Positions 37,197 through 47,371 of a stretch of 64,000 nt of DNA are shown here, one piece after another. Position numbers and translations under genes: made by a program. The stretch spans positions 786,413 to 850,412 of the forward strand of contig JAQFVV010012512.1 in assembly GCA_028023455.1 (NCBI GenBank), in the 5' to 3' direction. Below the pieces are notes generated by a model, which was not told where the DNA came from, did no database searches, and saw only the letters and a list, made by a program, of their open reading frames with translations. Every line of letters begins with the position of its first letter. The stretch's first letter is position 1. This DNA is from Epiperipatus broadwayi (lineage: Eukaryota > Onychophora > Udeonychophora > Euonychophora > Peripatidae).

Positions 37197-39215
37197 CGGC
37201 ATTGAAATAGATAAATACAATTTTAAATAAGAAAAATAATAAATCCCTAAAGCTATTTACAATGTTTAAAAGTAATGGAAGTGGTCTGAGCTTTTTACCC
37301 TGTAGAAATAAATTATACTTTGTCTGATTTGATATACAGATATGAGATTTTCGGTCATACAGGCACACACTTTTACTGATTAATTTAAAACCTTTTTATT
37401 GGTAGCAAAAATAGTAATAATAAAAAAACTATGCATATGCATATTTGCAATATGAGATGTTTCACTAATTTCATATTTTCAACAAGTCAACAATGTTGCA
37501 TTAACTCAGATACTATATTGTACTCACCATAAGGTACTGTATTTATTTCCCTTTTGCTATAGATAAACTCCTATACATGTATATACATGCAGCACAATTA
37601 AACACTTACTCTTTAAATATAAAATTATAAAAAGACTTGCATACAGGGAATCTATAATAGATCCCTTCTTACACACATCATGAGGTGCCGCAGTGCCAAA
37701 AAAATAATTAAAAAAAAAGATATACCGTTAAATACATTTTTTAGATATTCAACAAGAGATATCATATTTTCTGAACATTATAAGTGTATATACGCATATA
37801 TACGCATGTATATTTGTACATGATGAATTTCAGGAATAACAAAGAGGAAAATGAGTAGCAACAAAAAAAATCTCATTGCAACCTTTGTTGAAAATACTAG
37901 AATTTGACATAGAAAAATTGACTCAAAAGATTTAAGTAAAAGTTTTAACATTTATGGCCATAATAACCATAATTCAATATACATATGTGAGAGATAACTC
38001 TCTCCTTTTTGAAAGATTAATAATAATAATAATAATAAAAATAATAATATATTTAATCGGAAATATCAAAGTTAATTATTTCAATATTAATAAACCATCT
38101 TAAAATAAACTTATGTCTGCATCTTCATTCTTCTCCTGTGGGCTCTGAGTGGGATTCAAGTCAACCGGCTGTGCGGTGAGGGTTTCATCTATTTTGGCAT
38201 AGGCAAGGAGGCATTTGTTTTCATCATGAACAGCTGGAACTGGAATGGGCACATCTTGGCACTTGGGACAAAGAAAGGGTGGTGCACCGGCTGGTTGTTT
38301 ACCCCACGGTCACTTCACTGGACTCTCTGGTAGATTGCCCCATATTTTCCTCTGTTTGTATATGATAATATTTTTTATTAAATATTCACTTGCTATTTGA
38401 CTGGTTCATTAAATTTTTAAGAAATCATTAGTTCTTAAAAGAACTGTATAATGGATTTCTTAGAAAATGTCAGCAGTAGTCTTGTTCATTAATTAATCTC
38501 TAAGTAGCTGGTTGCTTGGAGAATTCTGGAGCCAAAAAAGTGCATGACTTTCCCAGAATGACTGCCAAATAAAGAATGAATCCCACAGCACTATCAATTC
38601 CACTAATAAGAGCCAATTCAGATATCCCTCTGAGAAGAGTGAATCAGCCAATCCTTTTAACTTAGCTTATCACTTAGATTATAAATATTCCTTTATATTT
38701 TTTCGATAAAATTCTACATTTTAAGTTTGACATAATGGTTTCCATCTTGAATAACCCAGACCACTTGCTTAAATTATCAATTCAAAAGAATTTTTAAAAA
38801 GATAACAGTTTAATTATAGCATTATCAAACATTTTGCTTTTGATCAGATTTTTGCAAAAGCAATTAACATTTTTTTGCTTATGGAATAAAATTAAAATCT
38901 TTAGAAAAGTGATTAAAAAATATACAAGTATGTTGAAAAATAAAAAAGCAAATACATATAATGACATATCATAAAAAATATACAACAAGGAAAAACAAAA
39001 AAAAAACACATGAGTTTATTATGCAATATTTTGTATGTCAATTTCATATTACATTAAATTAGTGTGTGTGGGTATTTTAATGCTCAGACCAACTTCCATT
39101 ATTAATATAGCACATTTATATATTTGTTGTGCCTAATATGTACAAATGTATATATGTATCTGCTGTAATATTTTTTACAGCAGATTTTGTGCAAGGTCAT
39201 TTGATAATGCCTGGC

Positions 39216-39218
<3 letters not shown>
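36459..39218 (-). repeat. 5' LTR of the gypsy-like element
   Basis: Partner of 30095-32839. (AT)n tracts at about 36577-36591 and 37116-37194 are of different length from those in the other LTR. An ORF of 61 codons at 36742-36927 (+) appears here but is antisense to the element and unsupported. Confidence 0.85.

Positions 39219-39264
<46 letters not shown>
39219..39264. repeat. (AT)n tract at the LTR element flank
   Basis: Pure AT repeat starting immediately after the LTR terminus; the opposite flank (30071-30094) is also (AT)n. Confidence 0.95.
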
Positions 39265-39266
<2 letters not shown>

Positions 39267-40499
39267 CTATTATAATTTTTTTTTATTTTCCTATAAATAT
39301 TGAAGCAACCATGCCAAGCTCATGAGATCATTATATTATATTTCCAACAATTCTAGAAGAATAAACCATGCTTGATCTGATACGTAAAAAATAATTTTCA
39401 GACACCTTCCACACTAAATTGTATACTCAACAATTCTGAGGAACAACTCTATTCTGAACAAACTTCTCAAACCATATACATACTTCCTTGCAATTATGTT
39501 AATTGCTATACAGTTTATTTTCAGTGAATCTGATGCTAGTCTGGCAATAAACCTCTCCCTAAATGAATATCTATATAAAAAAGCCCATGACAATTTCAAT
39601 AAAAATCTCCCAAAATGAATATCTATATAAAAAAGCCCAAAACAATTTCAACTGCAAAATCCATATTTCTGAACCTGGAAAACCAACATGCCCACACATT
39701 TGAATGTACTCTATTAACAGTCATATGGTTAAAAAATAATACAGTATAAAAAAGATTGTCACATTGCAAATAACACCATTGCTTTCAACAAAAGAGAATC
39801 CTGTTCCCCCTCTCTAATAATTATATACAATTTACATAACATTTACATCAGACTTCTTGTCTAGACTTTGCAGATGCATCATTATGTTTATAATATCACT
39901 TATAAGATATTAAAACCATGCTTAGCTGATTGCATTTTGTGCATATTTATCCCAACCTGAGAAAGTCCATATATCTCACTTCTTAATAAACAATTTTCAA
40001 GCTTTTTTATTTAGCACTCCAAACACTTATATCCAAATATCAAATATTTTGTAATATAGTTGTTATCTGATAAATGAATAATTTAAAGTATAATCAAGCA
40101 GTTTTCATTTATCTTTGCTTTTATCTTATAAGGCACAGGTATTCAAATATTCCACAATACATAAATGCATATAATCACTTATCTACATATTTTAACATTA
40201 AAATTTATTTTATCTGAGAATCTGTTTTCATCTAAAAAACCTCTAATAATCATTAACGATGTCTGATTATTACTTGTTGTCTATGGGACAAGTATAGAGG
40301 CATGCAGATGTTGACTATTTTTTTTAACCAACACATTTTATTTATCTCAATCTTCTTACATAAAATATTTATGGATATGCCAAATGAATATTTAGAAATA
40401 TATTTTATCTCATTTATTTGATATTTGAATTTTATGCATTGGCAACAATCCTTGAGTAATCCTATTTCCACTGAACTGATTATTGCAATAAAAGTGTAA
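39265..40499. other. AT-rich sequence with a short tandem duplication
   Basis: A unit of about 45 bp containing AATGAATATCTATATAAAAA and AGCCCA is duplicated at about 39560-39640. Minus-strand ORFs at 39414-39599 and 40253-40471 are not recognised. Confidence 0.5.
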
Positions 40500-42498
40500 A
40501 AGAGAAAGACAATTCATGTAGAGAATATATGTTATTAAGAACAAAGAACGTGAAAAAGATGTTAATGTTCAATGGAAAAAGTACTTAGAAAAAAAGGAAG
40601 TTAGCTAAAATAAATAATTATATAGAGAGATTGAAATTGAATAGTAAGTTTTTGAGGGATGTTAATAAAAGTCGAAGATATGGGAGTAAAAAAATGGAAA
40701 TACATTAAAAGAAGAAATGTAGGGGAGAGATAGTATTACTAGATGATGAGCATGTAAAGATTAACTCTAGAGAAGAATTAGATATTGTATTAAATAAGTA
40801 GATAATGGGTATATAAAAGATGTTAGATGTGAATAATAATGTGATAGAAAACACAAAAGCATATAGTAATTGGAATATTAGATTTACATAAAATGAAGTG
40901 AATGAAGCAGGAAAGAAATTGAAAAGTGTAAAGGCAAGAGGTTTAGATACATGGGCAGCAGAGATGGTAATGAATTTAGAACTGTAAGACAAAAGTAAAA
41001 TTGTTATCATGTTTTAATATGTTGGGGCAGAAGAGACTTTTTCCCGGTAGTTTGAGTAATACAAGAGTAAGCCTACTATTTAAATGAAAGAGAAAGGTTT
41101 ATAAAAAAAGAAACAGTTATAGACCGATATTGGTAACTCAGTTTTATATAAAGTTTTTTTCATATATGGTGGCTGAATGGGTTGCAGAATGGATGTAAGA
41201 GAATAATATATTGGGAGAAATGCATAAAGGTTGTTGTTTGGATAGAATATGTGAGATAATTTATTTGTAGCTACACAACTTATGGATATGATTAGGTATA
41301 GAGGAAGACTGTTATAAATGCCTTTTATAGATATGGAAAACTGTTATAAATGGCTCTTATAGATATAGAGAAGGCTATGATAGAGTAAATAGAAATAGAT
41401 TATGGGCAAGTTTAGTAAATTTGGGAATGGATGGAGCTTGAGTGGATATTATTAAAAATTATATGAAAATAATCACTATGTTTATGAATTAAAGAATATA
41501 GAAACAGTTAAAGTTAAAAATGGGGTGTGACTAAGGCAACGATGCCCTACATCATCTATTTTGTTTTTGTTGTATTTGAGAGAAATGGAGTGAGTAAGAG
41601 AAAAACTAGTAAGATGGATAGAGATATTATTAATAGGTGACAAGGGAGAATATACATTATCGGGTCTTTTATTTGCAGATGGTGTCTTTTTGTGTTTACA
41701 AAGAAGGGAATATATGGAAGTTATGCTGAGGACATGTGCAAGGGTGAGTAAAAAGATGGGGCTCAAGTTTAATGAAGAAAAATGTAAAGTAATGATGGTT
41801 AATACAGCAGATAGAAAAGACAGATAATTGTTATTGGGGTGTGTGTGAAAACTTAAGTGTGGTGAATGGATATAACAAATTGTGAATCGTCTTAAGAAAT
41901 CAGAGATATTGCTTGGATAAATGGGAGAAAAAATTGATAAATGTTTAAAAAAAAACAGAAGGATTTCTAAACAAATTAACAGTGTTTTCATATAATAAAT
42001 ATGACATAGCTTGAATTGTATGAAAAGGAGTTGTGGTAATAAGGTTAACATATGGTAATGATGCATTATCTGTTAGTAAAGGGCTATTATATTCTTTGGA
42101 AAAATTACAAAGAGAAGAATGAAGACATGAATCAGATGCAGATATGTGCACAGCAAACAAGGCAATTCACGGAAAAATGGGATAGACAAGTTTTTATATG
42201 AGAGATGTAAAAAGGAAAATGAAAATGTTCAGTATATTGCAGGTTATGGATGATAAAAGAATAACCATAATAGTATTTAATTGAGTTATGAATAAAGGAC
42301 AGGTAACATGATGGTTAGAAAGGTGATGTGATATACCAAAGATTTGGATAAAGAATTTACATCAGTATCCTTATACAAAAAGTGTGATGATTGTGTTAGG
42401 AGAATTGTTGAGTGTTATGGTGGTAAGGAATAGGATAGAAGAATAGATGCATTAATAAACAATAGAAAATTGGAGAAATTGAGAACTAGTATGGAGAG

Positions 42499-42500
<2 letters not shown>
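40500..42500 (+). mobile_element. Degraded LINE (third family), RT region
   Basis: Readable reverse transcriptase motifs in shifting frames: YRPILVTQ near 41118-41141, a YDRVNRNRLW segment (from about 41379) like the EKAYDRV motif, a GV-stop-LRQRCPTSS segment from about 41522 like GVRQGCPLSP, and LLFADGVFL near 41662-41690 with the second catalytic Asp changed to Gly. Downstream LEKLQREE and TANKAIHGKMG (about 42092-42180) resemble the region after the palm and thumb in LINE proteins. Stops and frameshifts are numerous. The family differs from the RTE-like copies and is not assigned. The minus-strand ORFs at 40705-41010, 41482-42066 and 41945-42160 are antisense shadows. Confidence 0.7.

Positions 42501-42544
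<44 letters not shown>
42501..42544. repeat. (AT)n tract
   Basis: Pure AT repeat between the LINE fragment and the fold-back element. Confidence 0.95.
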
Positions 42545-42548
<4 letters not shown>

Positions 42549-43077
42549 TGAAATACACAGGCTTATATATATATACCTGTGTCTATATATGTAATAGACA
42601 GGGTATGAGCACAGACTTTCACATGACCCACTCTCCACACCATCTCATAACACTGATACACCTGAACACACATATGTCAAAAAGATAAATAATCACCATT
42701 ATAAACCTTTAGGTCAACATGGGTGTGACAACAATCTCGGCCTAATGGTGGCCTTTAAGCGTTCCATCATCACATTTTCAATTGGATAGACGATTGAGGA
42801 GTTGGGGTGTGGAGTGCAGGAGGATTTGCTATCTTAATATATATCTGAGCACTTGTAGCATATATGTGTAGAGATGGTAATCTGGACCAACTGATGATTG
42901 CTGGTTTAGCATGAAATACGTATATTGGTGAATATTTATCTTTTCGACATATGTGTGTTCAGGTGTATCAGTGTTATGAGATGGTGTGGAGAGTGGGTCA
43001 TGTGAAAGTCTGTGCTCATACCCTGTCTATTATATATATAGACACAGGTATATATATAAGCCTGTGTATTTCATCTA
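42545..43077. mobile_element. Fold-back element with inverted arms of about 153 bp
   Basis: 42545-42698 and 42926-43077 are near-perfect reverse complements; landmarks are GATGAAATACACAGGC, GACAGGGTATGAGCACAGAC and CACACCATCTCATAACACTG. The unique loop is 227 bp (42699-42925) and has no ORF. Both flanks are (AT)n. Such structures occur in fold-back or MITE-type transposons and can also arise by inverted duplication. No transposase is encoded. Confidence 0.85.
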
Positions 43078-43079
43078 TG

Positions 43080-43117
<38 letters not shown>

Positions 43118-43124
43118 CATAGAT
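43073..43124. repeat. Perfect 52-bp AT-rich palindrome
   Basis: ATCTATGATTATAT, an (AT)n core, and ATATAATCATAGAT form a palindrome without a mismatch. It overlaps the right end of the fold-back element. Confidence 0.9.
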
Positions 43125-43363
43125 ATAATAAAATATCTTTACTAACAACAAAATGATATATAACAATAGCTGTAATATAGTCATATAATCATCACAAATA
43201 AAATATATAAAAGCTCTTTTCGGCAAATTTTAAATTTTTGCCCTTTTCAATATGGCTTAATTACAAAAATAACCTATACTGCATACATAGTGACATCTAC
43301 TGGTTCTATATAAAATTAACACAAGTCCATAATTATACTTAAATACAACAACACATATTATAT
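43125..43363. other. AT-rich spacer
   Basis: Nothing recognised. Confidence 0.6.
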
Positions 43364-44350
43364 TGTAACAGGATGGGGTGGTAGGAAAACAAGTTTGAAA
43401 CTGGGTGATGGAGAATCATCATCACTCTCAGTCAATTTAAAATGAAATATGAATAAATTTACAAAAGTATATATAAGTAATATATAGTATTTTATATGAG
43501 CATGTGATTAGAGAATCTCTGAGAGCATTGATAGATCAACCAGCTAACTCAGAAGAGCAACTAAAACATAATTATAAATTCAAACAACATTATAAAGTCA
43601 GTGTACTTAAGAGAAATAACCATCCATCATCATCATTGATGGGAATAAAATAAATCACTACAATATATCAACAGTCAATCTTGTGACTGGATTGGAAAAT
43701 GGGTTTTCTGTAGACTGGGCTAACAATTGAGCCTTTGCCACCTTGGGTAATTATTTAAACATAACATTGATGCACCAGCTTAGTGCCCATCCATGAGAAT
43801 ACATAATAATCAGAAAATCTAAATAATAATGCTGGTACATTTAAAACATACTGATCATCATCAATGCTTTGGCCACTTTTACTGGCCAACTATAAACTTA
43901 ACTCATAATAAGGCTAAACTAAAATAAAAGATAGTGCATAGGATTTAAAAAGTATTCTCTTTTGTGCCAACCAGGATGATGATTCATCATCACTGGATGC
44001 CCCAAAAGCATTAAATACACCCCCATTTATATATTCATCATGTGCATGAATTTAGCTCAGAGAATATAAGCTCTATTACTGTATGTGACCAAGAGATGAT
44101 GGAAATAATTTTTAACAATTTAATAAGTTTATTAATAACATAAAAAAAAACAAAATTAAGTTCTATAAAAATAAAATTACACACATATATGTTTCTGATT
44201 TTCATTACAACATAAACTTTCAAATTGTCCCATTGTAATTTACATAATTACTATTCAATATTGAAGTTACTACATTGATTTAAAATATTTCTTAATAAGT
44301 ATCTATAAATGCATACATATATATGTTCACACATGTGCGTTTTATAATAT
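43364..44350 (-). repeat. Dispersed repeat with tRNA-like promoter, copy 2
   Basis: Inverted counterpart of 27100-28020. The tRNA-like core read on the minus strand is AAGGCTCAATTGTTAGCC followed by CCAATCCAGTCACAAG (about 43680-43740). Confidence 0.75.
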
Positions 44351-44639
44351 ACAATGAAAGCAGTTCAATTAACAAAAAATAATTATAAAAAAAAGATTAA
44401 ATTTTACATATGCTTATGTGTGCATGCTGATGTTAAATCTTTTAACTTGTTACCATAATATTATCATTTTCCATAATTAATTCAATATTGAAAGTAGATA
44501 GAATCATGTTACTTAATTCTTTCATAACAGTTTGATATCTTTTTTTTAAATAAAAAATATAAATTTCTTGACCGGATTATTGTTGATTGATTTCTATATA
44601 AAAATATTCGTTTTTCCATCAGGGTTACTCTTAACTAAT
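44351..44639. other. AT-rich spacer
   Basis: Nothing recognised. Confidence 0.5.
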
Positions 44640-44760
44640 TATAGTTTTCTTTTTTCTTTAAAAAAACAAAAACAGTATAGTCAATTTTATGGCAGGTCAC
44701 TTCTTGATTAATTATCAACATTTTTAAATTTAAATTATAGAATTGCCTATTTCTTTTGTA
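44640..44760 (-). repeat. Inverted counterpart of 24016-24160
   Basis: Shared blocks are listed under 24016-24160. Order and orientation relative to the repeat at 43364-44350 mirror the left-hand arrangement. Confidence 0.6.
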
Positions 44761-45661
44761 GTCTAGAAGATCTTTCCACTAAATCTCTTTTTGTTTAATA
44801 TAATTTTTAAAAAAATGTCCGAGAGGATTATTGTTCAAAAATGTCTCTTTTGCCTTTAAAGTCAATGAATTATTCTTGACTCTTAATTGTAATTCAAGCA
44901 AAATTACTTTATATTCTTTTAAAATATATAAATTTTTAACTGACTTAAAATAATACTGTTCTCTATACGTCTATTTTTATATGAATTATTTCAAAATAAC
45001 TCACCAGCTATATATACATTTAGGTGTGCTTCTCTGCATATATCTGATGCAGATTATGTGTAATTAATTCTTCAGTAAGCTGAAATATTTTTCTTGCTGA
45101 GTTTGGTTTTACTGAACATCATTATCAGGAAAAAGTATAAGCCATGTAAAATATTGGTCTCCGTTTCTGTCTAGGATTGTTCTAAGCAAGCAGCGATCTT
45201 TGTTAGATAGATTTTAGGCAATCAACTGCCCTCTCTACATTTAAGGCTATGAATTTCAGCACATTGAAGTGGATAATTTTCTCCATATGAATTCAAACTC
45301 CTGCAAAAAAAACAGTCTACTATCTTGCCTTCAGGTACATCAGTTTTTGGTAGCTATTCTGCAAATTTTATGGTCAGTTTAAACCAACTGTGGCTACATC
45401 AATTTGCAATAAAATATTGTATCTAACTTTTCAGTTGACCATTCTTATAAAAATTCTTATCCCGAGTTTTCTCTTCAAAAATCACTATCCAGACTGGAGC
45501 TAATTTTGTTATCAGCCCTTTTATAGAATCATCTACGGTGATAATAACACCTTGATTGAAAACAGTTTTTATTTTTATCTCTCTAATCCCTTTGAAAACA
45601 TACATGTTATTAATTAAAGGATTTCTAATGGATAGAGATTTTGTTTAATAATTAAAATTTC
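44761..45661. other. AT-rich sequence, nothing recognised
   Basis: A 60-codon ORF at 45423-45605 (-) has ordinary composition (GVIITVDDSIKGLITKLAP) but no recognised family and no supporting context. Confidence 0.4.
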
Positions 45662-45898
45662 AAAAATCCATTACATTTATATCGGCCATTCAAGCCAGTT
45701 GTGCTAACGCTTTGTGAGTGTTAAATAATAAATGAATATTCTCTGACCAATATATCTTGTATTGGTCAGAGGGTATTCATTTATTATTTAACACTTGCAA
45801 AGCATTTGCACAATTGGCTTGAATGGCCGATATGAATGTAATTACAAATTGTATACAGACGCTATAAAAATAAATGCTTATTTATAAAAATCCATTAC
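45662..45898. mobile_element. Hairpin insertion made of satellite half-units, with 13-bp target duplication
   Basis: AAAAATCCATTAC occurs at 45662-45674 and again at 45886-45898, flanking a 211-bp insert. The insert folds on itself: 45671-45842 is a long imperfect palindrome centred on CTCTGACCAATA/TATTGGTCAGAG. Its right side continues one-sidedly with GACGCTATAAAAATAAATGC. Both arms correspond to the first part of the satellite unit at 59421-61440 (TTACATT, CAAACC/AAGCCAATTGTG, GAGTGTTAAATAATAAATGAA). Confidence 0.8.
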
Positions 45899-46095
45899 TT
45901 GTTTTTAAATCTCAAAATCAGAATAATATTAATAATACAATATTTATATTTATTCAGACCTTTTAAAAGTTTTATTTATAAAACAATATTTTAAAACAGA
46001 GTTATTATTTATTATTTATTTATTTTTTTATTTCAATGAATGTAGAAAATATCTACTATAATTTTTATCTGTGTTTATTTCTAGTTTTCCTTTCA

Positions 46096-46098
<3 letters not shown>
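45899..46098. other. AT-rich spacer
   Basis: Nothing recognised. Confidence 0.6.

Positions 46099-46172
<74 letters not shown>
46099..46172. repeat. (AT)n tract
   Basis: Pure AT repeat of about 74 bp; a shorter tract follows at about 46218-46227. Confidence 0.95.
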
Positions 46173-46224
46173 CACACACACTGTATTAGTGTATGCTATG
46201 TAATCCAACTGGTTACTATATATA

Positions 46225-46500
46225 TATGGAAAAATATGGGTGACTTAGTCTGCAAGTTAGGTGAGAAAGACATAGAAAATATAAGGCACCTGTTGATTCA
46301 ATATAAAGGCTTAGAAGCAGAAAGGGTACTAATAATAAAGTTGTGGAATACTAAATATAAGCAAAATGATTATACAGAAAGTGGGTTTTTGATTTTTATG
46401 CTGGGTTTGGAAAAAGATAAAGAGGATTTAGATATAAAGACCATGGAGTTGAGAAGGATTTTGTTTTGGAAATGGATGGAGTAGAATATGGAAAAACATA
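46225..46500 (+). pseudogene. LINE C-terminal fragment (Cys/His motif region)
   Basis: An open frame at 46236-46484 encodes VCKLGEKDIENIRHLLIQYKGLE, resembling the CxxC...H...C end found after the RT in several LINE families (usual form CxLCGxEDxxHFLLxC), here with one Cys and the last Cys lost. It continues GLEKDKEDLD and FWKWME. It has the same strand and style as the LINE fragment at 40500-42500, which stops at an (AT)n tract, so it may be the displaced 3' end of that copy. Confidence 0.5.
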
Positions 46501-47371
46501 GGGTGTGGAATGGAAAGAGAAGATAAATGCGCTAAAAGGTTTCTTTGGCCATAGTTGCTGAGAGTTCACTGATACCGTATAAGTTGAAGTCACAGTGCAT
46601 CAACATCACATCAATAGACAGTTAAAGTTTAAGACTTTATTAATAGTAATGTTAGGTAAAGACCGTTAAATAAAATGATGGCAATATTACTAAGATTGGC
46701 TTTCTATATAGTATACTTACTAATGTTATAGAACACTAAATAAATAATTGGATTATTATATCCCCAAAAGTAAGTATATATTTTTACCTATGCAAATAAA
46801 AATAAAAAATCCAAAAGTAAGTCCATATCATTTTACCCATACAAATAAAAATAAAACTAACACTTATTTGTATTGATATATGAGTATTATTTTTGGTGTT
46901 TAATCAATCCATTTATTTGCTTTAAATTTGTAACATTAGTAATTAATTATTCAATCTTTAGCAATAATATCTTATTAATAAAAAAAATTTAAGTATATTA
47001 AAATAAAATGTAATTTCAAATATTACTTGACAATATTTTTTCCTACAAATTCAAAATTTTTAACAGTTTTTTTTTCCATATTTAACAGTTGAGAGTAAAA
47101 GTATTTCTGAATGTAATTGTCGTTAATGTTTAAGACTTTTCTTATTATTACTATAGTTAAAAAATTGTAAATTAATGTATTTATTTGATTTATGTATATA
47201 GAAACTGAATTTTTTTTTCTTTATTATATATATATTTTTTTGGGTTATATAATACATTCAACAGGCTGAATATTCTAGAATTGATAATCTTTGATTTACA
47301 AAGCTACAATTAATCAAACCATATTTACCGTTGGTTCAAAAAACTTTTAATTCTATATTTTATAAAATAAT
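46501..47371. other. AT-rich upstream region of the GPCR gene
   Basis: No promoter element can be assigned with confidence. TTATATAATACATTC near 47243 offers a TATA-like sequence, but this is expected by chance here. Confidence 0.4.

Larger units (their letters stand above)
30095..39218 (-). mobile_element. Ty3/gypsy-like LTR retrotransposon with LTRs of 2.75 kb
   Basis: Two direct repeats of about 2.75 kb (30095-32839 and 36459-39218) flank 3.6 kb of internal DNA. Reading on the minus strand: 5' LTR starting TGTGCCAGG, a primer-binding site two bases after the LTR, about 1 kb of non-coding sequence, then pol with RT, RNase H and integrase in gypsy order, a polypurine tract, and the 3' LTR. 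Gag and protease were not found. Pol is interrupted by in-frame stops, so the copy is dead. Both outer flanks are (AT)n, so the element inserted into an AT dinucleotide tract and the target duplication cannot be resolved. Confidence 0.85.

Noticed and set aside
30095-39218. Assembly artefact as explanation for the two 2.75-kb repeats
   Set aside because: The copies differ by substitutions, indels, AT-tract lengths and a private duplication, and they sit exactly where LTRs of the internal pol should be.
41482-42160. Minus-strand ORFs of 194 and 71 codons
   Set aside because: Antisense to LINE reverse transcriptase motifs on the plus strand; no family resemblance of their own.
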